Shown here in pieces: positions 48,364 to 61,079 of a stretch of DNA of 64,000 nt. Each line of letters opens with the position of its first letter. Within the stretch, counting starts at the first letter, position 1. Location: NCBI GenBank assembly GCA_026929865.2, contig CM049405.1, positions 23,882,001 to 23,946,000 of the forward strand. The letters are read 5' to 3'. A program made the position numbers and the translations under genes. The stretch comes from Hyperoplus lanceolatus. Lineage: Eukaryota > Chordata > Actinopteri > Uranoscopiformes > Ammodytidae. The notes under the pieces are model-generated. The model did no database searches. It was not told where the DNA came from and was given only the letters and a program-made list of their open reading frames with translations.

Positions 48364-48906
48364 AGGTCACATATGACGCTCATTTTCAGGTTCCAAATCG
48401 TAATTTGGATTTCTACTAGAATCTGTTTTTATGCGCTTGTGTCTGCGCCCATGTTAACAGGTTAGAGCAGCGGTTATACAGTCTATGGAGCAGCCACAAG
48501 GCGCACATCGGGAGCGATGCATCACTTCAGCTCTGTAGTCTCGCCTTTTATGTTTCTTATTTTATTCCGACTGACAGCTGCTCTCGTCTAAAATATACAG
48601 GGACATAATCCTTCTGCTGCCCGTGGTAACACACAGCGTGCATCTGCAGCGCCACTATTCAGCTCACCAGTCTCATATTTTTTTATTTTTTCCGTGGAAA
48701 AAAGATGCAAAAATTGATAGAGAAATAATCTGTTGATCCCATGATTATATAAAATCAGTCACACTGATTCTGTTGTATCTCAGCAGATTTTAATGTTATA
48801 TAAAAAGAGTCATGCAGTGCAGATACTTTCATTGCTTTTCTATATGTCATCGGGCTGATTTGCATAACCTCAGACCCCGGTGCACACAGACAACACCGGT
48901 TCTCAC
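48364..48906. mobile_element. TTAA-flanked transposon family B, diverged copy
   Basis: TTAA (48360-48363) precedes AGGTCACATATGACGC. The next 80 bp match the complement of the right end of the copy at 5374-6253, including TTTGGATTTCTACTAGAATCTGTTTT. The right border is placed at TTCTCACCT-TTAG (48898-48910), where TTAG would be a mutated TTAA. The right end is weak. Confidence 0.5.
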
Positions 48907-49905
<999 letters not shown>

Positions 49906-51146
49906 CCACAACCAACCCCCCATCCAATAATCCATCTAAATCAAAGCGCAGTGTAACCCGGCATGATATCAGACGGTGGGGTCAGAGGATTTGTGATCTT
50001 TCTAAAAATACACCATGGGAGTTGAATGAGTTGGAATCAGTCGCACTAAGCTGCATTATGCATTTGTGTGCGCACATGCTTTTGTGTTCATTTACTCACT
50101 GACCGTTTTTTTTTCTCCAACTTTTACCCATCCTCTGTTTTTTTTTCTCCCAGCAAAGTAGATTGATTGTGCTTAGTAATAGTCTGCTTTATAGGAATAG
50201 GGACATGTTCCAGACAAACACGTGGATTAGAGAGCACAGGGACACATTGTTACCCAAGCAGATGAAATGAATGTTGCTCTGGATTTTCTCTGAACAAGCT
50301 GAAAAGTGTCCCTGTGACCGGTGTGTTCACATGTCCTCTTGTGTTTTGATGTTGATGATCCCTCTGTCCTCAATAAACAGGGCATCAGCACTGGCAACAA
50401 TGAAAAAGAAAAGTAGGACAAGTCGAAAAAAAAAAGTAACACTGACGATTGTCCTCAGAAAGAAGTTCAAATACCTGATGTCTGATAGCATTCAATTCAT
50501 TTGAGTGCTCAGGTAATGTAGAAGTCAAACTGTTGGTTACCCTGCTGGTATAAGAGGGATGATTGGGATGTTAATATTGCAACATATATTTAGCAGGTCT
50601 GTGTTTACTGTCCCAGAGAATGATTCGTACACTTCTGGTGTAAACACAAACTGTTCACTTGACAAACACTTTGATCTCTGCTATTTTGAAAACTCATTGC
50701 CTTCTTTAAGTAAAACTTTGGATTTATATCTCCGTGGCTTTTCATCTACGAGGAAAACATTTTTTATTGCACATCTTTATGTTCATATGTTCATAAATAT
50801 ATATATATTCAGTACAGAAGACTGAAGAAATGCATAGTCACTCTCTGAATCCACGTGGGGAAAAACGTAATGAAATGTTATGTGATGCAGGGTGCATCAC
50901 ATAACATAAGCTTACCAGGAATTACCAGGAAAAACATTTCAGTGAAAGAAACTGACGAGGTAAAGAAAGAAAGCCTTTCAGACAGGTCAGTGACGATATG
51001 AGACAACAGCCATTGTGTTGCCTCAGACCTACTGTCTGACCTTTTAGTACAACAAGTTACATAGGGGAGCAACAATACAACATGAATATATGTCATGTTT
51101 TGTACAGTGCTGTGCGTTTGCATGTTGGCTTGTGTGTGGTCCTCGT
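49906..51146. other. Upstream flank, no gene seen
   Basis: AT-rich non-coding sequence that includes copy 2 of duplicate C (50994-51070). Short TA run near 50797-50808. Confidence 0.35.
50994..51070. repeat. Diverged duplicate C, copy 2
   Basis: Partner of 47428-47517. The best block GACAACAGCCATTGTGTTG is at 51002-51020, followed by CCTACTGT and CAAGTTACATAGGGGA. Confidence 0.5.
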
Positions 51147-51160
51147 TCTCTCTCTCTCTC

Positions 51161-51205
<45 letters not shown>

Positions 51206-51206
51206 G
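51147..51206. repeat. (CT)n microsatellite
   Basis: About 60 bp of CT with CCCT and TTCT breaks. The 128-residue minus frame across it is an artefact. Confidence 0.95.
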
Positions 51207-52599
51207 TGTCATAACATGTTATCATTGGGAGAGAGACAGAGATAAATTGTAAAGAGAAGGACAATGAAGGAGGAGGTTGTGTAAAATGTCATATATTGTA
51301 TTCATATATTTACTATCTATTTATTCCATACTCCGATTTTACTAAAAATAGGAAAAAAAACTGATCCAATATGTGTTTAGTTTTAACCACGTCAACATTA
51401 CAAATCAATAACTAAGGTAAAACAAGCACATCTAAAGGGAACTTCATTGCCGTATAAATTATGTTTAATAAATGGAAATTTAATAATTGTTATTTCATTT
51501 TTTCACTGTCAAGCCAGTGGAAATCTATAAAGTGGCCAGTAAAATGGTAGAAGTCAAAAGCTAAGTTTGACACTGCACACACATCATTGTATTTAGGTGA
51601 GATTCTGAATTATTATTGGCCAGCATCATTTCGAGCCAGGTATGAAAACCCAACCAGTATTGTTTGTTTGTAAATACCCAACATTTGTGGAATTAACACA
51701 TTTTAAATGTATTTATATCTCTGATATTCAAATTTGTAAACAGAGACCTGTTGAATATGATCTCGAATGTGGAGTCCAACAATTCTTCTTGGTACACTTT
51801 GTACCTTCAAAATTCCTTTGACAAACACCTGCAATTTTAGAGTTCTTTATGAAACATTTCGGATGCATTGCACCATTGAAGTGAAGCCTGCAAGTTAGTT
51901 CAAGTAGCCAATTTGGGTGCTACACCCAAACATGACATGCTTTACTCACTGTAACAAATACCCGACACACCCTTTGCAGTAGTTTATTCTTTCATGGCGT
52001 CTATGCTCCGCTCTGTGTTTTGTTCTGCCATGTCTGCTGCTGCACTGCTCACCTCAAATCACTTGCTGTTCATGTTGCATTCCACACACTCCCCCTCCAC
52101 CCAAACATCCACCTATATCCTCCCATGTATTATCTTCACTGCCCTTGTTCAATTGAGTTTGGTGACAAGGTCAGCTCTTCCATGCCACATATATTCACAG
52201 ATATGCTGTCATCATATAATAATGTATTCACCATGAGATGGTTGACTGAAAGCTAGATGACAGGCTTGGACATCTATCAGTGGTCCCTCCCTATATATGC
52301 ACATTTTACAATTTCTTTAGCATTGCAGAACAATAAAGCACCACTTGATATGAAAAACTAAGCCGAACCTGGAGGCCTGCCAAATAGGAGCTCCGGTGGC
52401 AGTGTTGACATTGCTCTTTCTCATCCTTCACCTGCTATCTATTAGCTCTGTGCATGGTGATACTGATGCAACACTACAGTGTTTCTTCCACTGCAGTCAT
52501 TTTCCCCTGGGGCTAGTTTCACTGTTTTGTACCCTGAGACATTTGATTACAAATTAGCATGGGGGTCCATTGTCATCAGTGTAATGGAATACCCACCTG
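51207..52599. other. Upstream flank, no gene seen
   Basis: AT-rich. No gene, RNA or transposon end was recognised. Confidence 0.4.
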
Positions 52600-52727
52600 C
52601 TACAGTTCAGGTTCTTTAGGTAAATGTTTTAACTTACATCATATCATCATGAAACTTTGCAAGTTGATAAATTACATTAAAACAAGTGTTTGAAGTAAAT
52701 GTGCAAATTTGGCAATATCTAACTTAA

Positions 52728-52937
52728 AGGTGCTACGAGTTAAATATTTCTGAAACAGCCACATTTTTCCTCTGACAATAATGAATGACATGTAATACTA
52801 TTTTATATAGTTTTTCTTAATGCCTTTGTCATGGATAAGCTCACCCAGGAACAACAGCTGGCGTGGTAAAAACACAACCACTTTTGTCCAAAGGGGGTGC
52901 AATAATGAACCCAAACTGAAAATTCCTCGGAGCACCT
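52728..52937. mobile_element. Small MITE with AGGTGCT ends (210 bp)
   Basis: Ends AGGTGCTACGAG and CTCGGAGCACCT pair at 11 of 12 bases. It lies where the host MITE is interrupted. The target duplication is not clear (TAA on the left, ACA on the right). Confidence 0.5.
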
Positions 52938-52942
52938 ACAAT

Positions 52943-53352
52943 CCCTGTGTTCCGAATCGCATACTTTCTACTATTCTGTTTGTAGAAAAAAGATTTAGGA
53001 TGTACCCATTCTTGTGGCCAGATTTAGGATAGAAGTACCCGGATGTGCTATTACATCCGGCCAAAATTGTTTGTGTTGAAAACAGCATCCTATTTGGGCG
53101 ATTCTGACCCACAATCCGGTGCGCACGTGAAGTGACGTCACATCGACAAAGCCTCCATATGAAAACAAACTGGGAGGCGATGGATATAAAAGCAAGAGGC
53201 AAGATCAAGGCGCGATGTAATGATGAAATAAACAAGTAAAAGTATGTCCCAATTGTAGCATACAGCATCCTCACTAGATTATATTTATTGTCAGATAAGA
53301 CAGTAGTATGTAGAATAGAAAGAAGAAAGAGTATGCGATTCGGAACGCAGGG
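52943..53352. mobile_element. MITE with CCCTG.GTTCCGAATCGCATACT ends (410 bp)
   Basis: The left end is CCCTGTGTTCCGAATCGCATACT and the complement of the right end is CCCTGCGTTCCGAATCGCATACT, one mismatch in 23. AAT is on both sides (52940-52942, 53353-53355), a 3-bp duplication that would fit PIF/Harbinger, though the usual target is TWA. There is no coding capacity. Confidence 0.75.
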
Positions 53353-53790
53353 AATGTGTAAATTTGCATTTCTTTAAAAAACAAAAAGATCGTTATAATG
53401 TTTACAGCATGTAAGTGTCCAACGTTTTAAGAGAACAGATTTTGGATACAGCCTTTTTCTAAATGAAAAAATACTATGAGCCGGTATTAAAAATGCTTTT
53501 TCAGCGCATTTAAGAAGGAAATGTAGCATCATATGAAAACATCCTTCTGTAACAACCTTCAGAACAGTGCTTAGAATGATTATGGAAAGTGTAGTTGATG
53601 TAAGTGCTTAAGAAGTTGAGATTTTGAGTTTTGATGATGAGAAAAAACACATTTTTAGATAATTACAGTTAAAGATGGTTGTATAGGAGAAAAATACAGG
53701 TGCAAAGTCAAATAAAAACTTAAATGTACATTTTGGACCTATTATTTTTTATAATAGTATGAATCTTTTGCCTGCGGGGTCTTGAATTAA

Positions 53791-54225
53791 GTGACAGCGA
53801 ATACCCATCATACGCAGATGATTGTCATCTTCACAAGGGCTAACAAAGTTTGGTAAATTTCAAAATGCATGAAAATGACAGGAAAATGCATATAGTATAC
53901 AACATTTTTTGTAGTCTTTTTTAGAGTGCAACGTTTTTTATCCAATGCCTGGTGAATATTCTGTGTCTTTGTTCCAATCGTGTGAGAGGCCAGAAAGGTC
54001 TCTGTTGTGAAACAGTGCCCAGCTTACATCTCCTATTATGTTATTATTTGGCTTCATGTTCCATTGTGTCCCTCTGTAGTATCAATGACATGTGAATGAT
54101 AAAGGCATTGGGCTGTGTTTTGGTCATGATGCGACACATATTTCAGATTTCAATATACAGCAACTCCTCAGAGACAAGTGTCATGGTGGTGTGTGCTACC
54201 CCACTGAAAATAGGTGCGTATAAGT
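53791..54225. other. Upstream flank, no gene seen
   Basis: AT-rich; nothing recognised. Confidence 0.35.
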
Positions 54226-54446
<221 letters not shown>

Positions 54447-54481
54447 CCTTGTTTTCTTTTTAAAAAGCTATGTGTTTTTTC

Positions 54482-55480
<999 letters not shown>

Positions 55481-55488
55481 GTTTTTTC

Positions 55489-55842
55489 AGTAACAGTGTC
55501 CTAGTTACTGGGGATGGATGCTAGTGAAATACTTTCTACTGAAGAAACCGTTCTACTGATCCAATGAAAACTTGTTTTGTGGAACAATAACAGGCCACTG
55601 TTTTTTTGAAAGAAAGAGTATTGCTTTAGATTTTTTTTTCAAAAGTTTGAACCCCACAGCACACATCACAAATCCAAGAAAAATATTGTCTAAAAACTTG
55701 CAAGAATATTGACCTCAAAGGGTTAATGGCAAATGCTGTGCAATGTTTGGAAACCTGGCATGCTAGAATGTATTTCTTTTCTTCATAATACTGTATGTAC
55801 CAAATGATCATACAGAAAAGCATTGTACCATTTGCAGCTTTT
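55489..55842. other. Upstream flank, no gene seen
   Basis: AT-rich; nothing recognised. Confidence 0.35.
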
Positions 55843-56029
55843 CTTTTTTTTTGTTTATATGATATTTTTTTGGCCTTTTTATGCTTTATTGACAGTGTAG
55901 AGACAGAGTTGAAATGGGGCAGAGAGGGGCGTGATATGCAGAGAACGACCGCGGTCTGGAATCAAACCCGGGTCCGCTGCTGGCCGAGGCCCATGGGGGG
56001 GACGCCCTACCAACTGAGCTAAGGGCGCC
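55843..56029 (-). mobile_element. tRNA-derived SINE with perfect 15-bp target duplication
   Basis: The minus strand starts with a tRNA-like head: A box TTAGCTCAGTTGGTAGGGCG and B box GGTTTGATTCC. A body with CCCCTCTCTGCCCCATTTC and CTGTCAATAAAGCATAAAAA follows, then an A-rich tail. The direct repeat CCATTTGCAGCTTTT lies at 55828-55842 and 56030-56044 without a mismatch, so both borders are certain. The head is not a functional tRNA gene: the anticodon arm is replaced by a G/C run. Confidence 0.9.
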
Positions 56030-56468
56030 CCATTTGCAGCTTTTTTAAATGCAGAAAGTAAAGTGTGCTTTTGCTGATTAAAAATCGAATTCTAAAGTGA
56101 ACTGTTTGTGAACTGTTGCTCATCGTGCATTTGATCTGAGGTCCAGGTGGTTGAAGTAATAATCCAGCCTATGTTAAACGGAGAGAGAGTGTGTGTGTGA
56201 GCCTCGTATGGCGTCTGGACAGATTCCCTTTGGGAGTGGCGGCTCCGCACGGCACCACCACTAACAGACCGAGACAGGACAGGGGATTTGGGCACGCAGT
56301 GAGTGAGTGGGTAAACTGGGGCACACTGCTGGGATCTGTAGTCCCTCACAGTGGACTCCTCCTGGGGGTTTTCAATTCAATGAGCCTCGACCCACCAAAC
56401 CACGTTCCATCATAGGTCCAGCTGGTGGCGTGCACATATTGTGTGTCAGCTGTTTGCGTTGGCAGCTA

Positions 56469-56548
56469 TCAGTCAGTCAGTCAGTCAGTCAGTCAGTCAG
56501 TCAGTCAGTCAGTCAGTCAGTCAGTCAGTCAGTCAGTCAGTCAGTCAG
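56469..56548. repeat. (TCAG)20 tetranucleotide array
   Basis: Twenty perfect TCAG units. The repeated SQSV peptide in the plus frame is an artefact. Confidence 0.97.
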
Positions 56549-57939
56549 GCACTACCTGCACTGGCTGCTAGAATGGCTGTGTAGCAGACAGCTCTTTTGA
56601 CTCCTGTGTGTTTGGCTGTGCTTATATAAAAGGGTGATTTTTTTTGATGTTTTTTTCAACTTTCTCCATGGATTTCTGGAGAATCATTGGAACACCAACA
56701 AGTACTTGTCCTACCACATTTCCTGAGGTGAGTGTAATTCATGTGCTGACCGCTTGACCAGCTGTGCTTGTTTGCTATAGGACAAAAACAGAAATGTGAA
56801 AAAAAAACATCCTAGTAGTGTGTCCTTCAACAGTCCTAATAATATTCGGGGCAACTCATGCTTAAGTTTTGCAATGTGTTTCCATGGTGAAGTGCTCATA
56901 CAGACACTGCCTTGATACTTCTGCAGGGAATGATAATGAGAGGTCAAGATAATGCCCTTATAGGACATGCGAGCTGGTTACTGTTTCACCACTGACATGT
57001 TTTATGGCCTCGAATGACTTCGGAACTGCAAAATTAGACTTTTGATTCTGCTGTCGGTATAAAAAAAACACACCGAACTGTTTTGATTATTTTGTTTTCC
57101 GACATGGCAGTTGGCATGGCAGGTGCTGTGTTATTACCTTAGCCTGGCTTGATTGCGTGTAATGCCTGAGTGCGTATGGCTGAGGGGTAGCGCGCCGGTG
57201 ACAGCGGTGGAAAGCTTAATGGGGGCAGCAATCAGGGAAACCGTCGCTACCGAAGCAAAGGAAAACATGCTAGGAACATGCAGCATGTCAGAGGCTCATT
57301 AAGGAGCATAGCAGCGTTTATAAGGAACAGTAAATCACTGTGCTCCCCTATAGAGCACTGTGTCTTGCCCTGCTAAAGGCACTGCTCATCAGCACTGCTA
57401 GCAGGGGCCTTTTTTCTTACTCTTTCTATAGGCTAAGATCTTACATCCAATCTATAAAGTAATACTGAAAATGAAGGATACAGTTAAGCACACAAGCATA
57501 GGCATTGAGGGAGAAAGCACTCATATCTTCAGGAATGATTTAACTTTTTAGATATCCACTAATTCACTTGGTAAACCAAGGGGGGATTGTTTTCATTTGC
57601 AGAGCCTGAGTTAGTTTACAAAACATACTTTCTCTTCATGTAATTCTTACTATTGAATCATTCTCAAATCAAAACAATTTGTGGTCCCTGTGGAACTAAA
57701 CGTAAGACTAGACACAAAAGTACCCTGCACAACAACAGTGAAACCGTCACTTTTCATGGAGCTTTCTAACTTCAAACGGGGTTCAAGGGATCCAATTCAT
57801 CTGTGAGGAACGTGTTTTATTCAGTTATAAGAATATACCTTCCAAAATGTTCACTTCTTTGACATACTAAAAGTAACATAGTGCTCCTTTAAAGGAAGCA
57901 TTGCTGGAGAAAACATTGTTTACAGTCTAACATGAACAC
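56549..57939. other. Upstream flank with a possible regulatory block, no gene seen
   Basis: The part 57110-57265 is dense, single-copy sequence (GGCTTGATTGCGTGTAATGCC, GGTAGCGCGCCGGTGACAGC, AATCAGGGAAACCGTCGC) and may be an enhancer. No exon was recognised. Confidence 0.3.
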
Positions 57940-58245
57940 ATCCAGACATTAGCTCTTGACTAACTCTTCCAATTAGATAGCCATCAGCAGGACGCGGGCC
58001 CTGATACAAACCAAATGGGATAGCAGACACACAGCCAGAGTGAATTGTGTCATTGTAAGGCTGATAATGGCTGCCTTCTTACACACATTAAATGCGAGTC
58101 AGGGGGTGGGGGGAAAGGGGGCCCCTGGTGGCCTGTTTTTGCATGAAGTAAAATGCCCCCCATTCAATAGGGCACGGGCAGCAATGTTAAACATTTATGG
58201 AGCTTGTTTAAACAGCCGTTAACTGCAGATTAAGTGAGATCTGCG
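57940..58245. promoter_or_regulatory. Candidate conserved non-coding block upstream of gli2
   Basis: Repeat-free except for a G-run near 58100-58120. It contains CTTCCAATTAGATAGCCATCAG, GGGCCCTGATACAAACCAAATGG, AGGCTGATAATGGCTGCC, AACATTTATGGAGCTTG and GTTAACTGCAGATTAA. Forkhead-type ACAAAC, homeodomain-type AATTA and GATAA cores are visible. No frame or splice pattern supports coding. This is inference from texture only. Confidence 0.28.
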
Positions 58246-58395
58246 CCCCTGGTTTGGAAGAATCTGCCATACAGATCCTGCATAGACACACACACGCAAA
58301 CACACACACATGCACATGGGAACAAGCGACACACACAGATGAAACCATAGCATGTATGAATAATCACACAGAGAAGTCTGAGAAACACGCTGCTG
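58246..58395. repeat. CA-rich degenerate tract before the main array
   Basis: Short ACACAC runs near 58286-58312 mixed with unique sequence. Confidence 0.5.
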
Positions 58396-58421
58396 TGCGC
58401 GCGCGCACACACACACGCACG

Positions 58422-58502
<81 letters not shown>
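58396..58502. repeat. (GC)n/(CGCA)n/(CA)n compound array
   Basis: GCGCGCGCGC, then CGCACGCACGCAC, then about 75 bp of pure CA. The (GC)n-(CA)n junction is a strong Z-DNA-type sequence. Confidence 0.95.
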
Positions 58503-58507
<5 letters not shown>

Positions 58508-59053
58508 GATATTTTATGCTCTGCAGCCCTGCTTCCATCTTGGGCATTGCTGCTGGCATTTGTGCCTGTTCTGTGTATTATGTTCGGGTTCTTATGGTTC
58601 ACTGATGAATTGTTCTAAAGTGTCTATAACTTCATGGGTTAATAATGAACAGCTATCTTTAAGGATGCTTTGAAAACGGTTTCCCCATGATTGTTATGCA
58701 CTGTGCATTCTGTATCAATCAGTCATTAGATATTCATGCATCAAGTTCAACTCCTTTTCATCTTACAATCTCCATAACCTCGTCTGACCCTGATCTTGAG
58801 GGTTTTTCATATGTCAGAATGTATTGCAAGTTGGGCTGTTGAACGCTAATTTAAAAAAGAAATCTTGATTTAATCGCTGAATTTCAGTAGTCTATCGCAA
58901 TTAATCACATAGTTTTTGATGTGTTTAAATTCAGTTTTTAAGTCTATACTAACAATGTAAAGCGTCAATGTCTAATCGTGATCATCATTGATATTAGACA
59001 GCTCCAATTGCATTCCATTTACATACAGTACACTCAAGAGAGCTGGGTATTTA
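58503..59053. other. Upstream flank with a hAT relic, no gene seen
   Basis: A stretch at about 58832-58915 (TTGGGCTGTTGAACGCTAATTT, TCTTGATTTAATCGCTGAA, CTATCGCAATTAATCACAT) resembles the ends of the GGGCTGTCAAA hAT family, but it is decayed and lacks borders. Confidence 0.35.
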
Positions 59054-59333
59054 CACTCAACAAAAATATAAACGCAACACTTTTGTTTTTGCTCCCATTT
59101 TTCATGAGATGGACTTAAAGATCTAAAATTCATTCCAGATACACAATATTACCATTTCTCTCAAACATTGTTCACAAATCTGTCTAAATGTGTGATAGTG
59201 AGCACTCCTGCTTTGCTGAGATAATCCATCCCACCTCACAGGTGTGCCACATCAAGATGCTGATCTGACATCATGATTAGTGCACAGGTGTGCCTTAGAC
59301 TGTCCACAATAAAAGGCCACTCTGAAATGTGCA
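59054..59333. repeat. Tc1 left terminal inverted repeat (280 bp)
   Basis: Begins CACTCAACAAAAATATAAAC and ends TGAAATGTGCA. Such long repeats (over 200 bp) mark the IR/DR type of Tc1 element, which usually has two transposase binding sites per arm. Confidence 0.95.
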
Positions 59334-59373
59334 TTTTTTTTGCTTTATTGGGGGTCTGGGGACTCAGAACCAG

Positions 59374-60399
59374 TCAGTATCTGGTGTGACCACCATTTGC
59401 CTCATGCAGTGCAACACATCTTCTTCGCATAGAGTTTATCAGATGGTCAATTGTGGCCTGTGGAATGTTGGTCCACTCCTCTTCAATGGCTGTGCAAAGT
59501 TGCTGGATATTAGTGGGAAGTGGTGCACGCTGTCGTATACGCCGGTCAAGCACATCCCAAACATGCTCAATGGGTGACATGTCCGGTGAGTATGCTGGCC
59601 ATGCAAGAACTGGGACATTTTCAGCTTCCAAGAATTGTGTGCAGATCCTTGCAACATGGGGCCGTGCATTATCTTGCTGAAACGTGAGGTGATGTTCATG
59701 GATGTATGGCACAACAATGGGCCTCAGGATCTCATCACGGTATCTCTGTGCATTCAAAATGCCATCAATAAAATGCACCTGTGTTCTTCGTCCATAACAG
59801 ATGCCTGCCCATACCATAACCCCACCACCACCATGGGCCACTCGATCCACAACATTGACATCAGCAAAGCACTCACCCACACGACGCCACACACGCTGTC
59901 TGCCATCTGCCCTGAACAATGTAAACCGAGATTCATCCGTGAAGAGAACACCTCTCCAACGTGCCAGACGCCATCGAATGTGAGCATTTGCCCACTCAAG
60001 TCTAAGACGACGAGCTGGAGTCAGGTCAAGACCCCGATGAGGACGACGAGCATGCAGTTGAGCTTCGCTGAGACGGTTTCTGACAGTTTGCGCAGAAATT
60101 GTTTGGTTATGCAAACCAATTGTTTCAGCAGCTGTCTCAGTGGCTGGTCTCAGACGATCTTGGAGGTGAACCTGCTGGATGTGGAGGTCCTGGGCTGGTG
60201 TGGTTACACGTGGTCGGCGGTTGTGAGGCCGGTTGGATGTACTGCCATATTCTCTGAAACGCCTTTGGAGACGGCTTATGGTGGAGAAATGAACATTCAA
60301 TGCACAAGCAACCGATCTGGTTGACATTCCTGCTGTCAGCATGCCAATTGCACGCACCCTCAATGCTTGTGGCATCTGTGGCATTTTGCTGTGAGACAA
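59374..60399 (-). CDS. Tc1-family DD34E transposase, full length (341 aa)
   Basis: It catalyses cut-and-paste movement of the surrounding Tc1 element in the nucleus. Seen in the protein: an N-terminal paired-type DNA-binding region with two helix-turn-helix parts (about residues 8-55 and 70-120), linked by a basic NRRPRVTT stretch (60-67) where Tc1 proteins have the GRPR hook. The catalytic core follows, with D155 (VLFTDESRF), D243 (FQQDNARPH) and E278 (SPIEHVWD). Exactly 34 residues lie between the second D and E, the Tc1 DD34E spacing. A Gly-rich GGGGVMVWAG box sits at 190-199. The length of 341 is normal for the family (about 340). The ATG at 60399 is 4 bp inside the right inverted repeat; the stop is 40 bp inside the left one. 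There is no frameshift or internal stop. Confidence 0.97.
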   Translation of the reverse strand: MSHSKMPQMPQALRVRAIGMLTAGMSTRSVACALNVHFSTISRLQRRFREYGSTSNRPHNRRPRVTTPAQDLHIQQVHLQDRLRPATETAAETIGLHNQTISAQTVRNRLSEAQLHARRPHRGLDLTPARRLRLEWANAHIRWRLARWRGVLFTDESRFTLFRADGRQRVWRRVGECFADVNVVDRVAHGGGGVMVWAGICYGRRTQVHFIDGILNAQRYRDEILRPIVVPYIHEHHLTFQQDNARPHVARICTQFLEAENVPVLAWPAYSPDMSPIEHVWDVLDRRIRQRAPLPTNIQQLCTAIEEEWTNIPQATIDHLINSMRRRCVALHEANGGHTRY

Positions 60400-60402
60400 A
60401 AC

Positions 60403-60682
60403 TGCACATTTCAGGGTGGCCTTTTATTGTGGACAGTCTAAGGCGCACCTGTGCACCAATCATGATGTCAGATCAGCATCTTAATGTGGCACACCTGTGA
60501 GGTGGGATGGATTATCTCAGCAAAGCAGGAGTGCTCACTATCACACATTTAGACAGATTTGTGAACAATGTTTGAGAGAAATGGTAATATTGTGTATCTG
60601 GAATGAATTTTAGATATTTAAGTCCATCTCATGAAAAATGGGAGCAAAAACAAAAGTGTTGCGTTTATATTTTTGTTGAGTG
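60403..60682. repeat. Tc1 right terminal inverted repeat (280 bp)
   Basis: Complement of the left repeat without indels. Differences, read outside in, are G/T in TTAAAGATC, C/T in ACATCAAG, A/G in GATTAGTG, T/C in GGTGTGCC and T/C in CCACTCTG. The last four fall in the inner half. Confidence 0.95.
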
Positions 60683-60754
60683 TAGATACCATTTGCACTG
60701 TGCTGGTACTGTTGGTCATTAGATACTTCCTATTCATATGTTGTTAATATTGAT

Positions 60755-60905
60755 AATACATTTTGTTCCTAAAAACATGTAAAAAATGCATTTTTAAGAC
60801 CCGTACTTACTTTGTATTTATTTATAAAATGAAAAAAAAGGCTGTATCCAAAATGTGTTCAGTAAAAAAAGATGCAAATTCATACATAAATGGTTAAATA
60901 TTACC
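60755..60905 (-). mobile_element. TTAA-MITE family A fragment
   Basis: Contains TAAAAAATGCATTTTTAAGACC, GGCTGTATCCAAAATGTGTTC and AAGATGCAAATTCATA, which match the copies at 33282-33880 and 52600-53786 in reverse orientation. The Tc1 element lies just beside it. No ends are kept. Confidence 0.5.
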
Positions 60906-61079
60906 AAATGTGCATATTTAGTCAAACATTTCTGGAAGAATTTATTACAAAAAACAATATTTTTTTTTGCCCTGATATTGAAGGGGCCAATCTTACTATA
61001 TACTGTATATGATCTCACTGTTTTTTCACTTGCCCTTTCCTGGCCTAATCTGGCCTTTTAGCCCCTCTGTAAAAGGATG

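Larger units (their letters stand above)
52600..53786 (+). mobile_element. TTAA-MITE family A, split by two smaller MITEs
   Basis: The left part has CATATCATCATGAAACTTTGC and TTGGCAATATCTAACT. The right part resumes at AAATTTGCATTTCTTTAAAAAAC and runs through TAGAATGATTATGGAAAGTGTAGTTGATGTAAGTG and AAAGATGGTTGTATAGGAGAAAAATACA to GCCTGCGGGGTCTTGAA, then TTAA (53787-53790). Aligning with the copy at 46526 shows that the foreign block is 52728 to 53352. Confidence 0.65.
59054..60682 (-). mobile_element. Tc1/mariner transposon, structurally complete (1629 bp)
   Basis: TA target copies at 59052-59053 and 60683-60684. Terminal inverted repeats are 280 bp each (59054-59333; 60403-60682), equal in length, with 5 mismatches by direct comparison. 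A single unbroken transposase frame fills the space between them. Tc1 elements move by cut and paste using a DDE transposase that binds the repeats. Equal, nearly identical repeats plus an open frame indicate recent insertion. Several features argue for possible autonomy, but activity is not shown. Confidence 0.97.

Noticed and set aside
55843-56029. tRNA gene on the minus strand
   Set aside because: A and B boxes are present, but the anticodon arm is not tRNA-like, and a target duplication with an A-rich tail shows it is a SINE.
59635-60324. 229-residue plus frame opposite the transposase
   Set aside because: It is the antisense shadow of the Tc1 transposase and has no independent features.
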